Shown: positions 55,482 to 64,000, numbered from the stretch's first letter. The stretch: 64,000 nt of DNA from Streptomyces tuirus (GCF_014701095.1 NZ_AP023439.1:3646001-3710000), one strand, 5' to 3'. A program made the numbers and translations. The notes: generated by a model not told the origin, from the sequence alone.

Positions 55482-56395
55482 AGTCCCACCTTCTTGTAGC
55501 GGCGCATCAGGAGGCCGTAGCTCGCCGCGATCAGGCCCAGGGCGACGACGACGTAGACGACGCCCTCGGCGGTGCTCGGGCCCACCCCGCTGGGGGAGGC
55601 GGACGTCGCGCCCAGGAACGCGGACTGCACACCGTCGATGATCGTGATCGGCGAGAACAGGCCGATCCATGGCACGGCCTCGCCGCTGCCCTGTGCGTCG
55701 GCGATGGCCTGGAGGGTGGAGACCGCGCCGTAGGTGATGGTCAGCACCGCGATCACGGCCGCGATGCCGAAGCCGCGGCGCGGGGTGAAGGATGCGATGA
55801 CGAGGCCGATGCCGGCGAAGAGCAGTGAGAGCAGTGCCACCGAGACGAGCCCCTGTGCGAATCCCTTGGTCTGGTCGGCGAAGTCGAGCTTGGCCAGCAG
55901 CGCGCCCACGTAGAGCAGGAGCAGGGGGCCGGCGGTGAGGATGAAGAGTGCCGAGGCCAGCGCCGCGAACTTGGCGCGGACGTAGTCGGCGGTCTCGATG
56001 GGCCGCGAGAAGTACAGCGGCACCGTCTTGAAGCGCAGGTCGCGCGAGACGGACTGGGGTGCCTGCGAGGCGACGTAGAGGCTGATGACCGCCTGCATGA
56101 TGATCGCGTAGCGCGTGTAGTCGACGGGCAGGGCGTTGGCCTTGGTGGCGACCGCGACGGCGACCATGATGGCCGCGGGCACGCACATCACCACGAAGAG
56201 CAGCATCGGCAGCACCTTGGACTTCACCGAGCGGCCGAGGCCGTAGGAGCCGCGCAAGGACTGCGAGTACAGGGAGCGGCGGGCGTAGGCGCGGCCGAGG
56301 CGGGGGCCGTCGTAGTCGCGGTACCCGATGTTGTGGATGCGGGTCTGGTCGCCCGGTGCCGGGGCGGCTGTTCCCGTGGAGTGCTCAACCGCCAT
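55478..56395 (-). CDS. ABC exporter permease (first pair)
   Basis: A 305-residue ABC-2 permease with a 60-residue cytosolic start (IHNIGYRDYDGPRLGRAYAR) and six or more membrane helices. The SRDLRFKTVPLYFSRPIE loop parallels the permease of the second pair. It overlaps the upstream ATPase gene by 11 nt and the downstream ATPase by 4 nt, so all four genes form one coupled operon. Confidence 0.9.
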   Translation of the reverse strand: MAVEHSTGTAAPAPGDQTRIHNIGYRDYDGPRLGRAYARRSLYSQSLRGSYGLGRSVKSKVLPMLLFVVMCVPAAIMVAVAVATKANALPVDYTRYAIIMQAVISLYVASQAPQSVSRDLRFKTVPLYFSRPIETADYVRAKFAALASALFILTAGPLLLLYVGALLAKLDFADQTKGFAQGLVSVALLSLLFAGIGLVIASFTPRRGFGIAAVIAVLTITYGAVSTLQAIADAQGSGEAVPWIGLFSPITIIDGVQSAFLGATSASPSGVGPSTAEGVVYVVVALGLIAASYGLLMRRYKKVGL

Positions 56396-57359
56396 GGCCG
56401 ACCGCCTCCTTCCGCTGCTCGCGCTCGTCGGTGCTGGTGAAGACCTCGGAGATGTGGTGCCGGCGCTGCTCCATGCGCACCAGGCCGAGTCCGAGGTCCG
56501 CGATCACGTCCCGGACCACGTCGTACGTCTCCTCGCCCTGCGCGGTGAGCAGCAGGACGTGGCCGGCGCCCGGCAGGCCGCTGCCGTCCTCGACGCTCAC
56601 CCCGCGCGCGTGCAGCGCCTCGCGGACCGCGCGGGTGCCGTCCGGGTGTTCGTCGGTGTCGGTGACCTCGATGGCGAGGGTGGTGGTGATCTGCGTGAAG
56701 TCCGTGGTGGAGCTGGAGCGCAGGAGCTTGCCGCCGTCGATGACGACGACGTGGTCGCAGGTGCGCTCCAGTTCGCCCAGCAGATGGGAGGTGACCAGGA
56801 CCGAGATGCCGAAGTCGGTGTGGATCCGGCGGATGAGGCCGAGCATCTCGTCGCGGCCGACCGGGTCGAGGCCGTTGGTCGGCTCGTCCAGGAGGACCAG
56901 CTGAGGGTCGTGGACCAGGGCCTGCGCGAGCTTGACGCGCTGCTTCATGCCGGTCGAGTAGCCGCCGATGGGGCGGTAGCGCTCCTCGTACAGCCCGACG
57001 TGGCGCAGGGTGTCGGCCGTGCGCTCGCGCGCTGCCGTGGGCGGCAGGCCGGACATGCGCGCCATGTGGACGACGAACTCGGTGGCCGAGACGTCCGGCG
57101 GCAGGCAGTCGTGCTCGGGCATGTAGCCGACCCGCTCGCGGATGGCGCCGCCCTTGGTGGCGACGTCGAGGCCGAGCACTTCGGCGCGGCCCTCGGTGGC
57201 GGGGGACAGACCCAGCAGGATCTTGATCAGTGTGGACTTGCCGGCTCCGTTGGCTCCGACGAGTCCGGTCACACCGGGTCCGACGTCCACGGAGAGCCGG
57301 TCAAGCGCGGTCACCCGGGGGAACCGCTTGCTCAGGCTTTCGGTCGCGATCACAGTCAC
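56385..57359 (-). CDS. ABC exporter ATPase (first pair)
   Basis: A 324-residue ATP-binding protein with Walker A GANGAGKST, signature YSTGMKQRVKLAQ, Walker B LVLLDEPTNGLD and H-loop TSHLLGELER. The C-terminal tail ends in the acidic/basic TSTDEREQRKEAVG. Start may be GTG 57359 or GTG 57353; the latter places GAAGGG at better distance. It heads the four-gene operon. Multidrug or lipid export is typical of the family but not shown here. Confidence 0.92.
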   Translation of the reverse strand: MTVIATESLSKRFPRVTALDRLSVDVGPGVTGLVGANGAGKSTLIKILLGLSPATEGRAEVLGLDVATKGGAIRERVGYMPEHDCLPPDVSATEFVVHMARMSGLPPTAARERTADTLRHVGLYEERYRPIGGYSTGMKQRVKLAQALVHDPQLVLLDEPTNGLDPVGRDEMLGLIRRIHTDFGISVLVTSHLLGELERTCDHVVVIDGGKLLRSSSTTDFTQITTTLAIEVTDTDEHPDGTRAVREALHARGVSVEDGSGLPGAGHVLLLTAQGEETYDVVRDVIADLGLGLVRMEQRRHHISEVFTSTDEREQRKEAVGHGG

Positions 57360-57498
57360 CCTTCGAAGGTAGGGGCCGTGCGCGTGGCGGTCATCACTCC
57401 GCAGAGCTGTCTTGGGATCAGCCCTGAGTATTACGGGCCCCTAGGGGAGCTGGTTCTCGGGAGTTACCACGCCGGGTGGGGGCCGGGGCAGCGCCCTA

Positions 57499-57527
57499 TT
57501 GACGAAGTCTCTAACAACTGCCAGATT
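57499..57527 (+). promoter_or_regulatory. Promoter for leaderless EphD-like gene
   Basis: TTGACG (57499-57504), a 17-bp spacer, and CAGATT (57522-57527), ending 6 nt before ATG 57534. No Shine-Dalgarno is present. Confidence 0.5.
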
Positions 57528-57533
57528 CGCCGG

Positions 57534-59291
57534 ATGACGTTGCTGACGGGCGCGCGGGAGCGCAGGGTGCGGACCGGCGAAGTCGAGCTGTGCGTGGCCG
57601 AGATGGGGGATCCCGGGCGGCCCACGGTAGTCCTGGTCCACGGCTACCCCGACAGCAAGGAGGTGTGGTCCGAGGTCGCCGAGCGGCTCGCCGACCGCTT
57701 CCACGTGGTGGCGTACGACGTCCGCGGCCACGGCCGGTCGACGGCCCCGCGGCCGTTGCGGGGCGGGTTCACGCTGGAGAAGCTGACGGACGACTTCCTG
57801 GCCGTGGCGGACGCGGTCAGCCCGGACGCGCCGGTGCACCTGGTCGGGCACGACTGGGGTTCGGTGCAGGCCTGGGAGTTCACTACCGTCCGGCGCACCG
57901 AAGGGCGCATCGCCTCTTTCACCTCGATGTCCGGGCCGTCCCTCGACCACTTCGGCCACTGGATCGGCAAGCGGGTGCAGCGGCCCACCCCGCGGCGCAT
58001 CGGGCAGCTCCTCGGGCAGGGCGCCCGGTCCTGGTACGTCTATCTGCTGCACACACCCGTCCTGCCCGAGCTGGCCTGGCGCGGCCCGCTCGGCAAGCGC
58101 TGGCCGCGGATGCTGGAGCGCCTCGAGAAGGTGCCCCGGGGCGACTACCCCACCGCCTCCCTGCCCTCGGACGCGGCCCACGGGGCCTGGCTGTACCGGG
58201 ACAACGTCCGGCCCCGGCTGCGCGGGCCGCGCCCGGACGCGCACGCCCACGCGCCCGTGCAGATCATCACGCCCCTGGAGGACCGGTTCCTCTCGGAGCG
58301 GCTCCACGACGAACTGGAGCAGTGGGTTCCGCAGTTGACCCGCAGGACGATCCAGGCGGGGCACTGGATCCCACGGACCCGCCCGGACCGGCTGGCCTCC
58401 TGGATCGAGGAGTTCGTGACGTCCGTCGAGAGCGGGCGGTCCCCGCGGGCGGCGAACGGGGAGCACGCGGAGCGGTTCGGCGGGCAGCTCGTGCTGGTCA
58501 CCGGGGCGGGCAGCGGCATCGGGCGGGCGACGGCGCTCGCGTTCGCCGAGGCCGGCGCGCGGGTGGTGGCCGTCGACCGGAACGCGGAGGCCGCGGCCCG
58601 CACCGCCGAGTCGTCACGCCTGCTGGGCGCCCCCGACGCCTGGGCGGAGACGGCCGACGTCTCCGACGAACAGGCCATGGAGAAGCTCGCCGACAAGGTC
58701 ACCACGGAGTACGGAGTGGTGGACGTCCTGGTGAACAACGCCGGGATCGGGCTGTCCGGGTCGTTCTTCGACACCACACCGGAGGACTGGAAGAAGGTCC
58801 TCGACGTCAACCTGTGGGGTGTCATCCACGGCTGCCGGCTCTTCGGCGGGCGGATGGCCGAGCGCGGGCAGGGCGGTCACATCGTCAACGTGGCGTCGGC
58901 CGCGGCGTACCAGCCGTCCCGTGCGCTGCCCGCGTACAGCACGTCCAAGGCTGCCGTGCTGATGCTCAGCGAGTGCCTGCGGGCGGAGCTCGCCGGGCAG
59001 GGGATCGGCGTGACGGCGGTCTGCCCGGGCATCGTGAACACCGCCATCACGTCGACGGCGCGTTTCGCGGGGGTCGACGCCCTGGAGGAGAAGCGGCTGC
59101 AGAAGCGCGCTTCCCGCCTGTACGGGCTGCGGAACTATCCGCCGGAGAAGGTCGCCCGCGCGATCCTGAGGGCCGTGACCCGCGACGAGGCGGTGGTGCC
59201 GGTGACTCCGGAGGCGCGGGGTGCGCGCTGGCTGTCGCGGTGGACGCCGGGGGCTCTGCGGGGCCTCGCCCGGGTGAAGCCGCCGGTCTGA
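57534..59291 (+). CDS. Epoxide-hydrolase/short-chain dehydrogenase fusion (EphD-like)
   Basis: A 585-residue two-domain enzyme. Residues 1-305 are an alpha/beta hydrolase with VLVHGYPDSKEVW and the nucleophile elbow VGHDWGSVQ, where Asp is the nucleophile as in epoxide hydrolases. Residues 315-585 are an SDR with the cofactor motif VTGAGSGIGRA, NNAGIG, and the catalytic Tyr/Lys in YSTSKAA. The same fusion is known as mycobacterial EphD, linked there to lipid diol metabolism. The in-frame ORF extends far upstream, but ATG 57534 with its promoter is the natural start. Substrate unknown. Confidence 0.9.
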   Translation: MTLLTGARERRVRTGEVELCVAEMGDPGRPTVVLVHGYPDSKEVWSEVAERLADRFHVVAYDVRGHGRSTAPRPLRGGFTLEKLTDDFLAVADAVSPDAPVHLVGHDWGSVQAWEFTTVRRTEGRIASFTSMSGPSLDHFGHWIGKRVQRPTPRRIGQLLGQGARSWYVYLLHTPVLPELAWRGPLGKRWPRMLERLEKVPRGDYPTASLPSDAAHGAWLYRDNVRPRLRGPRPDAHAHAPVQIITPLEDRFLSERLHDELEQWVPQLTRRTIQAGHWIPRTRPDRLASWIEEFVTSVESGRSPRAANGEHAERFGGQLVLVTGAGSGIGRATALAFAEAGARVVAVDRNAEAAARTAESSRLLGAPDAWAETADVSDEQAMEKLADKVTTEYGVVDVLVNNAGIGLSGSFFDTTPEDWKKVLDVNLWGVIHGCRLFGGRMAERGQGGHIVNVASAAAYQPSRALPAYSTSKAAVLMLSECLRAELAGQGIGVTAVCPGIVNTAITSTARFAGVDALEEKRLQKRASRLYGLRNYPPEKVARAILRAVTRDEAVVPVTPEARGARWLSRWTPGALRGLARVKPPV

Positions 59292-59320
59292 GGGCCCAAA
59301 GCCCTTGTGGCGAGGGCCAG

Positions 59321-59374
59321 TTGTCCACAGAGACGCCAATTCCCCTGTGGATAACCGCACTTGGTTGTGGATCA
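59321..59374. promoter_or_regulatory. Second DnaA-box cluster, upstream of kptA
   Basis: TTGTCCACA (59321-59329), TGTGGATAA (59346-59354) and TGTGGATCA (59366-59374, one mismatch), with 16 and 11 bp between boxes. Confidence 0.75.
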
Positions 59375-59430
59375 AACCTCGGGAGCGAAACTCGATCGCG
59401 TGATTCCCGACCCTCACGCACTCTGGTGGG

Positions 59431-59979
59431 ATGGACGAGAGACGCACCGTGAAGGTGTCGAAGTACCTGTCGAAACATCTGCGCCACCAGCCGGAACGCA
59501 TCGGGCTCACACTCGACGAGGCCGGCTGGGTCGAGATCGACACATTGATCGCCGCGGCCACCGCCCACGGCTTCCGGTTCACCCGCGACGAACTGGACCA
59601 CGTCGTCGCCACCAACGACAAGCGGCGTTTCGCCGTCGAAGGCACCCGGATCCGCGCCAGCCAGGGCCACAGCGTGGAGGTCGACCTCGGGCTGGCGCCG
59701 GCCACCCCACCCGCCCGTCTCTACCACGGCACCGTCGACCGCAGCCTGGACGCCATCCGGGCCCAGGGGCTCCGGCCGATGAACCGGCATGCCGTGCACC
59801 TCTCGCCCGACCGGGAGACCGCGACCCGGGTCGGCGCCCGCCGGGGCCGGCCGGTCGTGCTGACGGTGGACGCGGGCGCCATGCACCGCGACGGCCACGC
59901 CTTCCATGTGAGCGCGAACGGGGTGTGGCTGACCGACGCCGTCCCGGCTCGCTATCTGCGCTTCCCCGAACCGCACTGA
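59431..59979 (+). CDS. kptA: RNA 2'-phosphotransferase (Tpt1/KptA)
   Basis: A 182-residue enzyme that removes a 2'-phosphate from RNA using NAD+. Family residues are present: SKYLSKHLRHQPERIGL (Arg and His of the active site, about 10-26), LYHGTVDRS (catalytic His), and HVSANGVWLTDAVPARYL near the end. Bacterial KptA has no known tRNA-splicing role; RNA-repair or decapping roles are proposed. The upstream spacer contains a DnaA-box cluster. Confidence 0.93.
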   Translation: MDERRTVKVSKYLSKHLRHQPERIGLTLDEAGWVEIDTLIAAATAHGFRFTRDELDHVVATNDKRRFAVEGTRIRASQGHSVEVDLGLAPATPPARLYHGTVDRSLDAIRAQGLRPMNRHAVHLSPDRETATRVGARRGRPVVLTVDAGAMHRDGHAFHVSANGVWLTDAVPARYLRFPEPH

Positions 59980-60037
59980 CCCACCGCATCCGGCCGACCG
60001 CGCACTGTGTCCGCGTTCACCCGGCGCGCCTGGTGAC

Positions 60038-60053
60038 TGTTTCACGTGAAACA
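60038..60053. promoter_or_regulatory. parS site (perfect)
   Basis: TGTTTCACGTGAAACA, an exact parS, in the spacer before the F420-type oxidoreductase gene. It abuts where the -35 region should be. Confidence 0.9.
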
Positions 60054-60075
60054 CGGGCCACCATCGGCACTCCCT

Positions 60076-60081
60076 TACGCT
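60076..60081 (+). promoter_or_regulatory. -10 box TACGCT for leaderless oxidoreductase mRNA
   Basis: TACGCT ends 7 nt before ATG 60089 and no Shine-Dalgarno is visible. Confidence 0.4.
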
Positions 60082-60088
60082 CGATGCC

Positions 60089-60991
60089 ATGAGTCTGCGT
60101 CTGAGTACCGTGATCCTCCCGTACCGCCGCTGGCACGAAGGCGGCCGTTCGGCCTGGACACGTGCCGAGCAGCTCGGCTTCCACACCGCGTACACCTACG
60201 ACCACCTGTCCTGGCGCACCTTCCGGGACGGCCCGTGGTTCGGCGCCGTACCGACCCTCACGGCCGCCGCGAGCGTCACCGAGCGGCTGCGACTCGGCAC
60301 CCTGGTGACCTCGCCGAACTTCCGGCATCCCGTGACCCTCGCCAAGGAACTGATCTCCCTCGACGACATCTCCGGCGGGCGGGTCACGCTGGGCATAGGC
60401 GCAGGCGGCTCGGGCTTCGACGCCACCGCGCTGGGCCAGGAGCCGTGGACGCCGCGCGAGCGCGCCGACCGCTTCGCCGAGTTCGTCCCGCTGCTCGACC
60501 GGCTGCTCAGCGAGGACGCCGTGTCCTACGAGGGCGACTTCTACTCCGCCCACGAGGCGCGGAACATCCCCGGCTGTGTGCAGCGCCCCAGGCTGCCGTT
60601 CGCGGTGGCCGCCACCGGGCCGCGCGGAATGCGGCTCGCCGCCCGGTTCGGGCAGGCGTGGGTGACCACCGGCGACCCCAAGCTGTACGAGAGTGGCACG
60701 TCTGAACAGTCGATTCAGGCCATTCGCGGGCAGGCTGAGCGGCTCGACGACATCTGCGCCGAGGTCGGCCGGGACATGACCGATCTCGACCGGGTCCTGC
60801 TCACCGGATTCACGCCGGACCGTGTCGCCCCGCTCCAGTCCCTGAACGCGTTCGTGGACTTCGCCGGGCGGCACGCGGAGCTGGGCTTCACGGAGATCGT
60901 GGTTCACTGGCCGATCCCCGACTCGCCGTTCGCGGCCGACGAGAAGGTCTTCGAGCAGATCGCGATGGAGGCGCCGGCGCAGCTGCGCTGA
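60089..60991 (+). CDS. LLM-class (F420-dependent) oxidoreductase
   Basis: A 300-residue luciferase-like TIM-barrel protein. Visible motifs: [15 protein letters not shown] (about 31-45), [37 protein letters not shown] (about 93-107) and [19 protein letters not shown]. In actinomycetes this class mostly uses F420; FMN cannot be excluded. A perfect parS lies 35 bp upstream. Substrate unknown. Confidence 0.9.
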   Translation: MSLRLSTVILPYRRWHEGGRSAWTRAEQLGFHTAYTYDHLSWRTFRDGPWFGAVPTLTAAASVTERLRLGTLVTSPNFRHPVTLAKELISLDDISGGRVTLGIGAGGSGFDATALGQEPWTPRERADRFAEFVPLLDRLLSEDAVSYEGDFYSAHEARNIPGCVQRPRLPFAVAATGPRGMRLAARFGQAWVTTGDPKLYESGTSEQSIQAIRGQAERLDDICAEVGRDMTDLDRVLLTGFTPDRVAPLQSLNAFVDFAGRHAELGFTEIVVHWPIPDSPFAADEKVFEQIAMEAPAQLR

Positions 60992-61047
60992 GCGCGGAGG
61001 GATGTGCCGGGGGCCTCTGGCCAGGGGCTCCTGGTGAAGGGCAGCCG

Positions 61048-61100
61048 GTGCAGGGCTCCTGGTGAGGGCGGTATCCACTCACCTGTGCGGAGCCCTGCAC
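61048..61100. repeat. Two-tier inverted repeat before the second HAD gene
   Basis: Outer arms GTGCAGGGCTCC and GGAGCCCTGCAC pair over 12 bp, and inner arms GGTGAG and CTCACC pair inside. The 13-bp GGGCTCCTGGTGA also repeats directly at 61025 and 61054. It may terminate the upstream gene. Confidence 0.6.
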
Positions 61101-61132
61101 GCCCGTGCAGGCATGTGCGGGACAATAGCCGG

Positions 61133-62002
61133 GTGACCTCAGCGACCCGACAGCCCGAGACCGCGGCCGAGACCCTCCCGCCGCGGCTGATCGCCACCGA
61201 CCTCGACGGCACCCTGCTGCGCGACGACAAGTCGGTGTCGCCGCGCACGGTCGCCGCGCTGGCCGCCGCCGAGGAGGCGGGCGTGGAGGTCTTCTTCGTC
61301 ACGGGCCGCCCGGCCCGCTGGATGGACGTCGTCAGCGACCACGTGCACGGCCACGGCCTGGCGATCTGCGGCAACGGCGCCGCCGTGGTCGACCTGCACG
61401 GCGGACCCGGCGCCCACCGGTTCGTGAAGGTGCGGGAACTGGCCCGGGAGAACGCCCTGGACGCCGTACGGCTGCTGCGCGACGCGGCGCCGGGCACGGT
61501 GTACGCGGTGGAGCAGACCTACGGCTTCTACCAGGAGCCGGCGTACCCGAAGCTCCACATGGAGACCCCGGACAGCCTCGCCCCGGCCGAGGAGCTGCTG
61601 GGCCCTGACCACCCGGCCGCCGCGGAGCCGGTGCTGAAGATCCTCGCCTACCACCCCGAGATCGAGCCCGACGCCTTCCTGACCCTGGCCCGCCTCGCCA
61701 TCGGCGACCGCGCCAACGTCACCCGCTCCAGCCCCAGCGCCCTGCTCGAGATCAGCGGCCCCGGGGTGTCGAAGGCCAGCACCCTCGCCCTGTGCTGTGC
61801 CGAGCGCGGCATCTCGCACGAGCAGGTCGTGGCCTTCGGTGACATGCCGAACGACGTGGAGATGCTGACCTGGGCGGGCCGGTCGTACGCGATGGGCAAC
61901 GCGCACCCGGACGTGATCGCCGCCGCCTCGGGCCGGACGGTCGCGAACAACGACGACGGGGTGGCCGTCGTGATCGAGCAGTTGCTGACGGAAGTGCCGT
62001 AG
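61133..62002 (+). CDS. HAD-superfamily Cof-type phosphatase
   Basis: A 289-residue HAD hydrolase: [14 protein letters not shown] (motif I), FFVTGRPARW (II), the Lys in GVSKASTLALCC (III) and FGDMPNDVEML (IV), with a C2 cap. GTG 61133 has GACAAT 6 nt upstream, again leaderless in style. Clearly related to 52192-53010, with a somewhat longer cap. Substrate unknown. Confidence 0.92.
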   Translation: MTSATRQPETAAETLPPRLIATDLDGTLLRDDKSVSPRTVAALAAAEEAGVEVFFVTGRPARWMDVVSDHVHGHGLAICGNGAAVVDLHGGPGAHRFVKVRELARENALDAVRLLRDAAPGTVYAVEQTYGFYQEPAYPKLHMETPDSLAPAEELLGPDHPAAAEPVLKILAYHPEIEPDAFLTLARLAIGDRANVTRSSPSALLEISGPGVSKASTLALCCAERGISHEQVVAFGDMPNDVEMLTWAGRSYAMGNAHPDVIAAASGRTVANNDDGVAVVIEQLLTEVP

Positions 62003-62020
62003 CCGCGGGCGCGGGGTGTC

Positions 62021-63094
62021 TCAGAGGGACACCCCGCGCGCCGACAGCCACGACACCGGGTTGACCGCCGAGCCCGACTCCGGTGTGACCCTGGCCTCGA
62101 AGTGCAGGTGTGGCCCTGTGGAGTTGCCCGTGGTGCCCGACTGGCCGATCCACTGCCCGGGGCTGACGCCCTCCCCCTGGTCGACCGCCACGGAAGCCAG
62201 ATGGGCGTACTGCGTGTAGTAGCCGCCTGCGTGCTTGAGCACGATCTCCATGCCGAAGGGACCGCCGCAGGACACCTTCACGACCCGGCCCGCGCCCACC
62301 GCCCGCACCGGAGTGCCGATCGGTACCGCGAAGTCCTGCCCGGTGTGCCGGTTCGACCACCGCGCACCGCCACTGCCGTAGGACGCCGACAGCTCGTACG
62401 TCTCCACCGGCGCGACCCAGTCGCCGTCGGTGAAGCCCGTCACCGGCTGATCCAGCCGGACGGCCCCGCGGCACGCCCCGGCGGCGACCGCCGCGTCCGC
62501 CCGCCCCTGGAGCTCCGAGCGGGCCGTCTCCAGCTTCTGCTCGATGTCCGCCTTCAGAGCGGCGAGTTGGATGTTGCGCTTCTCCAGCACCTCCCACTGG
62601 GCCGCGGCCCTGGCCTCGTCCGCCGCGAGCCGCGCCTCGGCCCGCTTGTTCTTGGAGATCGCGTTGTTCACGGCGAGATCCGCCTGCGAGAAGGCGTGCT
62701 GACCTCGCATCAGGCCCTCGGGACTGTCGGCCAGGATCATGTGGGCGGCCACCGGCAGACCACCGCTGCTGCGGTACTGCGCCCGCGCGATCCGGCCCAG
62801 ATCCTCGTGCAGGTCGGCGATGTGCCGCCGCTGCGCGTCCAGGAGGGCCTCCGCGCGCTGGGCTTCCGCCCGCTGCTCGTCGGCTTCCTTGCGGCCGGCC
62901 TCGTACTGCTGCGTCGCCACCGCGGCTTCCTCGTACAGCCGCATGACCTCGGCACTGAGGCCGGTGGCGGGGCCGCCGCCGGTGCCGGTGTCGCTCCCGG
63001 GGTCCTTGCCCGCCGCCGTCGGCCGGGCCGCGAGCACGGCCAGCGCACACAGCAAAACCGGAACGAGCAGCCGATGACGGCGATATGAGCGCAT
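62021..63094 (-). CDS. Secreted M23 (LytM) peptidase with coiled coil
   Basis: A 357-residue protein: signal peptide (LLVPVLLCALAVLAARPTAA), a long coiled coil (about 50-200, rich in Ala/Glu/Arg) like EnvC/NlpD-type regulators, and a LytM domain (about 235-350) with zinc ligands in NRHTGQDFAVPIGTPV and GPHLHFEARV. It should cleave peptide bridges of peptidoglycan or activate amidases. It is convergent with the HAD gene, with only 18 bp between stops. Confidence 0.92.
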   Translation of the reverse strand: MRSYRRHRLLVPVLLCALAVLAARPTAAGKDPGSDTGTGGGPATGLSAEVMRLYEEAAVATQQYEAGRKEADEQRAEAQRAEALLDAQRRHIADLHEDLGRIARAQYRSSGGLPVAAHMILADSPEGLMRGQHAFSQADLAVNNAISKNKRAEARLAADEARAAAQWEVLEKRNIQLAALKADIEQKLETARSELQGRADAAVAAGACRGAVRLDQPVTGFTDGDWVAPVETYELSASYGSGGARWSNRHTGQDFAVPIGTPVRAVGAGRVVKVSCGGPFGMEIVLKHAGGYYTQYAHLASVAVDQGEGVSPGQWIGQSGTTGNSTGPHLHFEARVTPESGSAVNPVSWLSARGVSL

Positions 63095-63435
63095 GTCAGC
63101 GATCGTCGCCCAGCACTGCCGACCCGGTCCTGTTCACGTCGTACGCCCGGGGGACCGGCTGCGCCGAACGGCCCAGTGCGCGCCGATGCCGGCAGTCGGC
63201 CGGGGATGCGGAGACCGAGGGCAGCCGAGGGTGCCGAGACCGAGGGCATCCGAAGTCGAGGCACCTGAGCCAAGACGCTGGGGTAGAGGGCGCGCGGTCG
63301 TCAGGCGCCGGGGCGGAGAGCGCCGACGTCGCGCACAGGGGTCGGGGGCGGCCACGCCACGCACCGGGGCCTAGGGCCTACCGCGCCACACGCCGAGGCC
63401 GAGGGCGCCGACGTCAGGGTGCCGAGGCCAAGGGC
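63095..63435. other. Gene-free spacer with degenerate GCCGAGG repeats
   Basis: About 340 bp of low-complexity sequence with many GCCGAGG(G/C) units and a direct repeat GGCCTACCGCGCC near 63376 and 63433. No supported ORF. Confidence 0.5.
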
Positions 63436-64000
63436 CTACCGCGCCCCCACCAGCGCCTCCGCCGCCGACTCCCGCTCCGCCATCCCCCGCAGCGGTCCGT
63501 CCGCCGCCAGCAGCTCGGCGTACGGTCCGCGCTGCACCACCCGTCCCTCGTCCAGCACGATCACCTCGTCGACCGCTTCGAGGCCCGCCAGCCGGTGCGT
63601 GATGAGCAGCGTCGTCCGGCCCGTGGTGGCGGCCAGCAGATCTGCGGTGAGCGCGTCGGCGGTCGGCAGGTCGAGGTGCTCGGCGGGCTCGTCCAGCACC
63701 AGGACGGGGAAGTCGGCGAGCAGCGCCCGGGCCAGCGCCAGCCGCTGCCGCTGCCCTCCCGACAGCCGCGCCCCGTGCTCGCCGACGAGCGTGTCGAGCC
63801 CGTCGGGCAGGCTGTCGGCCCAGTCCAGCAGCCGGGCGCGTTCGAGCGCGGCGCGCAGGTGTTCTTCGCCGGCGTCCTTCCGGGCGAGCAGCAGGTTCTC
63901 GCGCAGCGAGCTGTCGAAGAGGTGCGCGTCCTGCGCACAGAGCCCGACGAGGCGCCGCACGTCGTCACCGCGCAGCCCGTACGCGTCCACGCCCGCGAGC
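63436..64000 (-). CDS. ABC transporter ATP-binding C-terminal part (CydCD-like), partial
   Basis: The C-terminal 188 or so residues of a larger protein that runs off the window end. It shows VGLCAQDAHLFDSSLRENLL, signature GARLSGGQRQRLALARALL, Walker B VLVLDEPAEHLD and H-loop LLITHRLAGLE, the pattern of half-transporters such as CydC/CydD, which support cytochrome bd assembly. Walker A lies outside the window. The assignment to CydCD is by resemblance only. Confidence 0.75.
   Translation of the reverse strand, partial: LAGVDAYGLRGDDVRRLVGLCAQDAHLFDSSLRENLLLARKDAGEEHLRAALERARLLDWADSLPDGLDTLVGEHGARLSGGQRQRLALARALLADFPVLVLDEPAEHLDLPTADALTADLLAATTGRTTLLITHRLAGLEAVDEVIVLDEGRVVQRGPYAELLAADGPLRGMAERESAAEALVGAR

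Noticed and set aside
56328..57533. 400-codon upstream extension of the EphD-like ORF
   Set aside because: It overlaps the ABC genes on the other strand and contains the gene's own promoter; ATG 57534 is the natural start.

Overview
The window is high-GC chromosomal DNA from a Streptomyces-type actinomycete. The signs are strong third-position GC, GTG/TTG starts, TAGNNT-type -10 boxes placed for leaderless transcripts, secreted and Tat proteins, Streptomyces-style DnaA boxes (TTGTCCACA), parS sites (TGTTTCACGTGAAACA), and a pheA-serS plus sco/ecuC/copCD/dtpA layout like that known from S. lividans and S. coelicolor. The parS and DnaA sites suggest the origin-proximal core of the chromosome.

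Layout. 1-6.7 kb: tRNA-Arg(ACG) and tRNA-Ser(GCT), a subtilisin-inhibitor-like secreted protein, and a 1,622-codon PAS/degenerate-kinase protein. 6.7-11.7 kb: an acyl-CoA synthetase, a SigE-type sigma factor, and a three-gene unit (MaoC-OB fusion, MaoC, lipid-transfer thiolase) laid out like steroid side-chain enzymes. 11.8-20.7 kb: a small N/Q-rich secreted protein, a Prim-Pol protein, a 1,450-codon HTH-STAND-WD40 protein, an orphan ferredoxin and a glycosyltransferase.

20.7-28.2 kb is accessory-looking. It holds an L7/L12-CTD-like protein, two related membrane-anchored proteins facing each other, a lipoprotein, a secreted protein, a possibly split small gene, a secreted metzincin-type protease, and an ECF sigma with a membrane partner. 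It ends at tRNA-Ser(TGA). 28.3-39.1 kb: an HtrA protease, a glycerophosphodiesterase, a GHKL ATPase, a SEC-C protein, a collagen-like secreted protein, a second Prim-Pol-like protein, a GAF-PP2C protein, Xaa-Pro aminopeptidase and an MdcB/CitG-like protein.

39.3-42.3 kb encodes a fused alpha-beta glycyl-tRNA synthetase, an unusual type for this lineage. 43-49.4 kb is a copper-handling cluster (YcnI, Sco, PCuAC, CopC-CopD, Tat-exported DyP peroxidase). 49.4-53.2 kb: pheA, a DnaA-box-rich spacer, serS, a HAD phosphatase and a divergent tRNA-Ser(GCT). 53.5-57.4 kb: two ATPase/permease pairs of an ABC exporter. 57.5-64 kb: an EphD-like hydrolase/dehydrogenase, a second DnaA-box cluster, KptA, a perfect parS site, an F420-type oxidoreductase, another HAD phosphatase, an M23 peptidase and the C-terminal part of a CydCD-like ABC ATPase cut by the window end.

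The most unexplained signals are a hairpin element present twice (minus strand near 14.1 kb, plus strand near 33.1 kb) with an identical C-rich loop and covarying outer stem, the DnaA-box clusters, the parS-containing hairpin after the glycyl-tRNA synthetase, and that synthetase itself.
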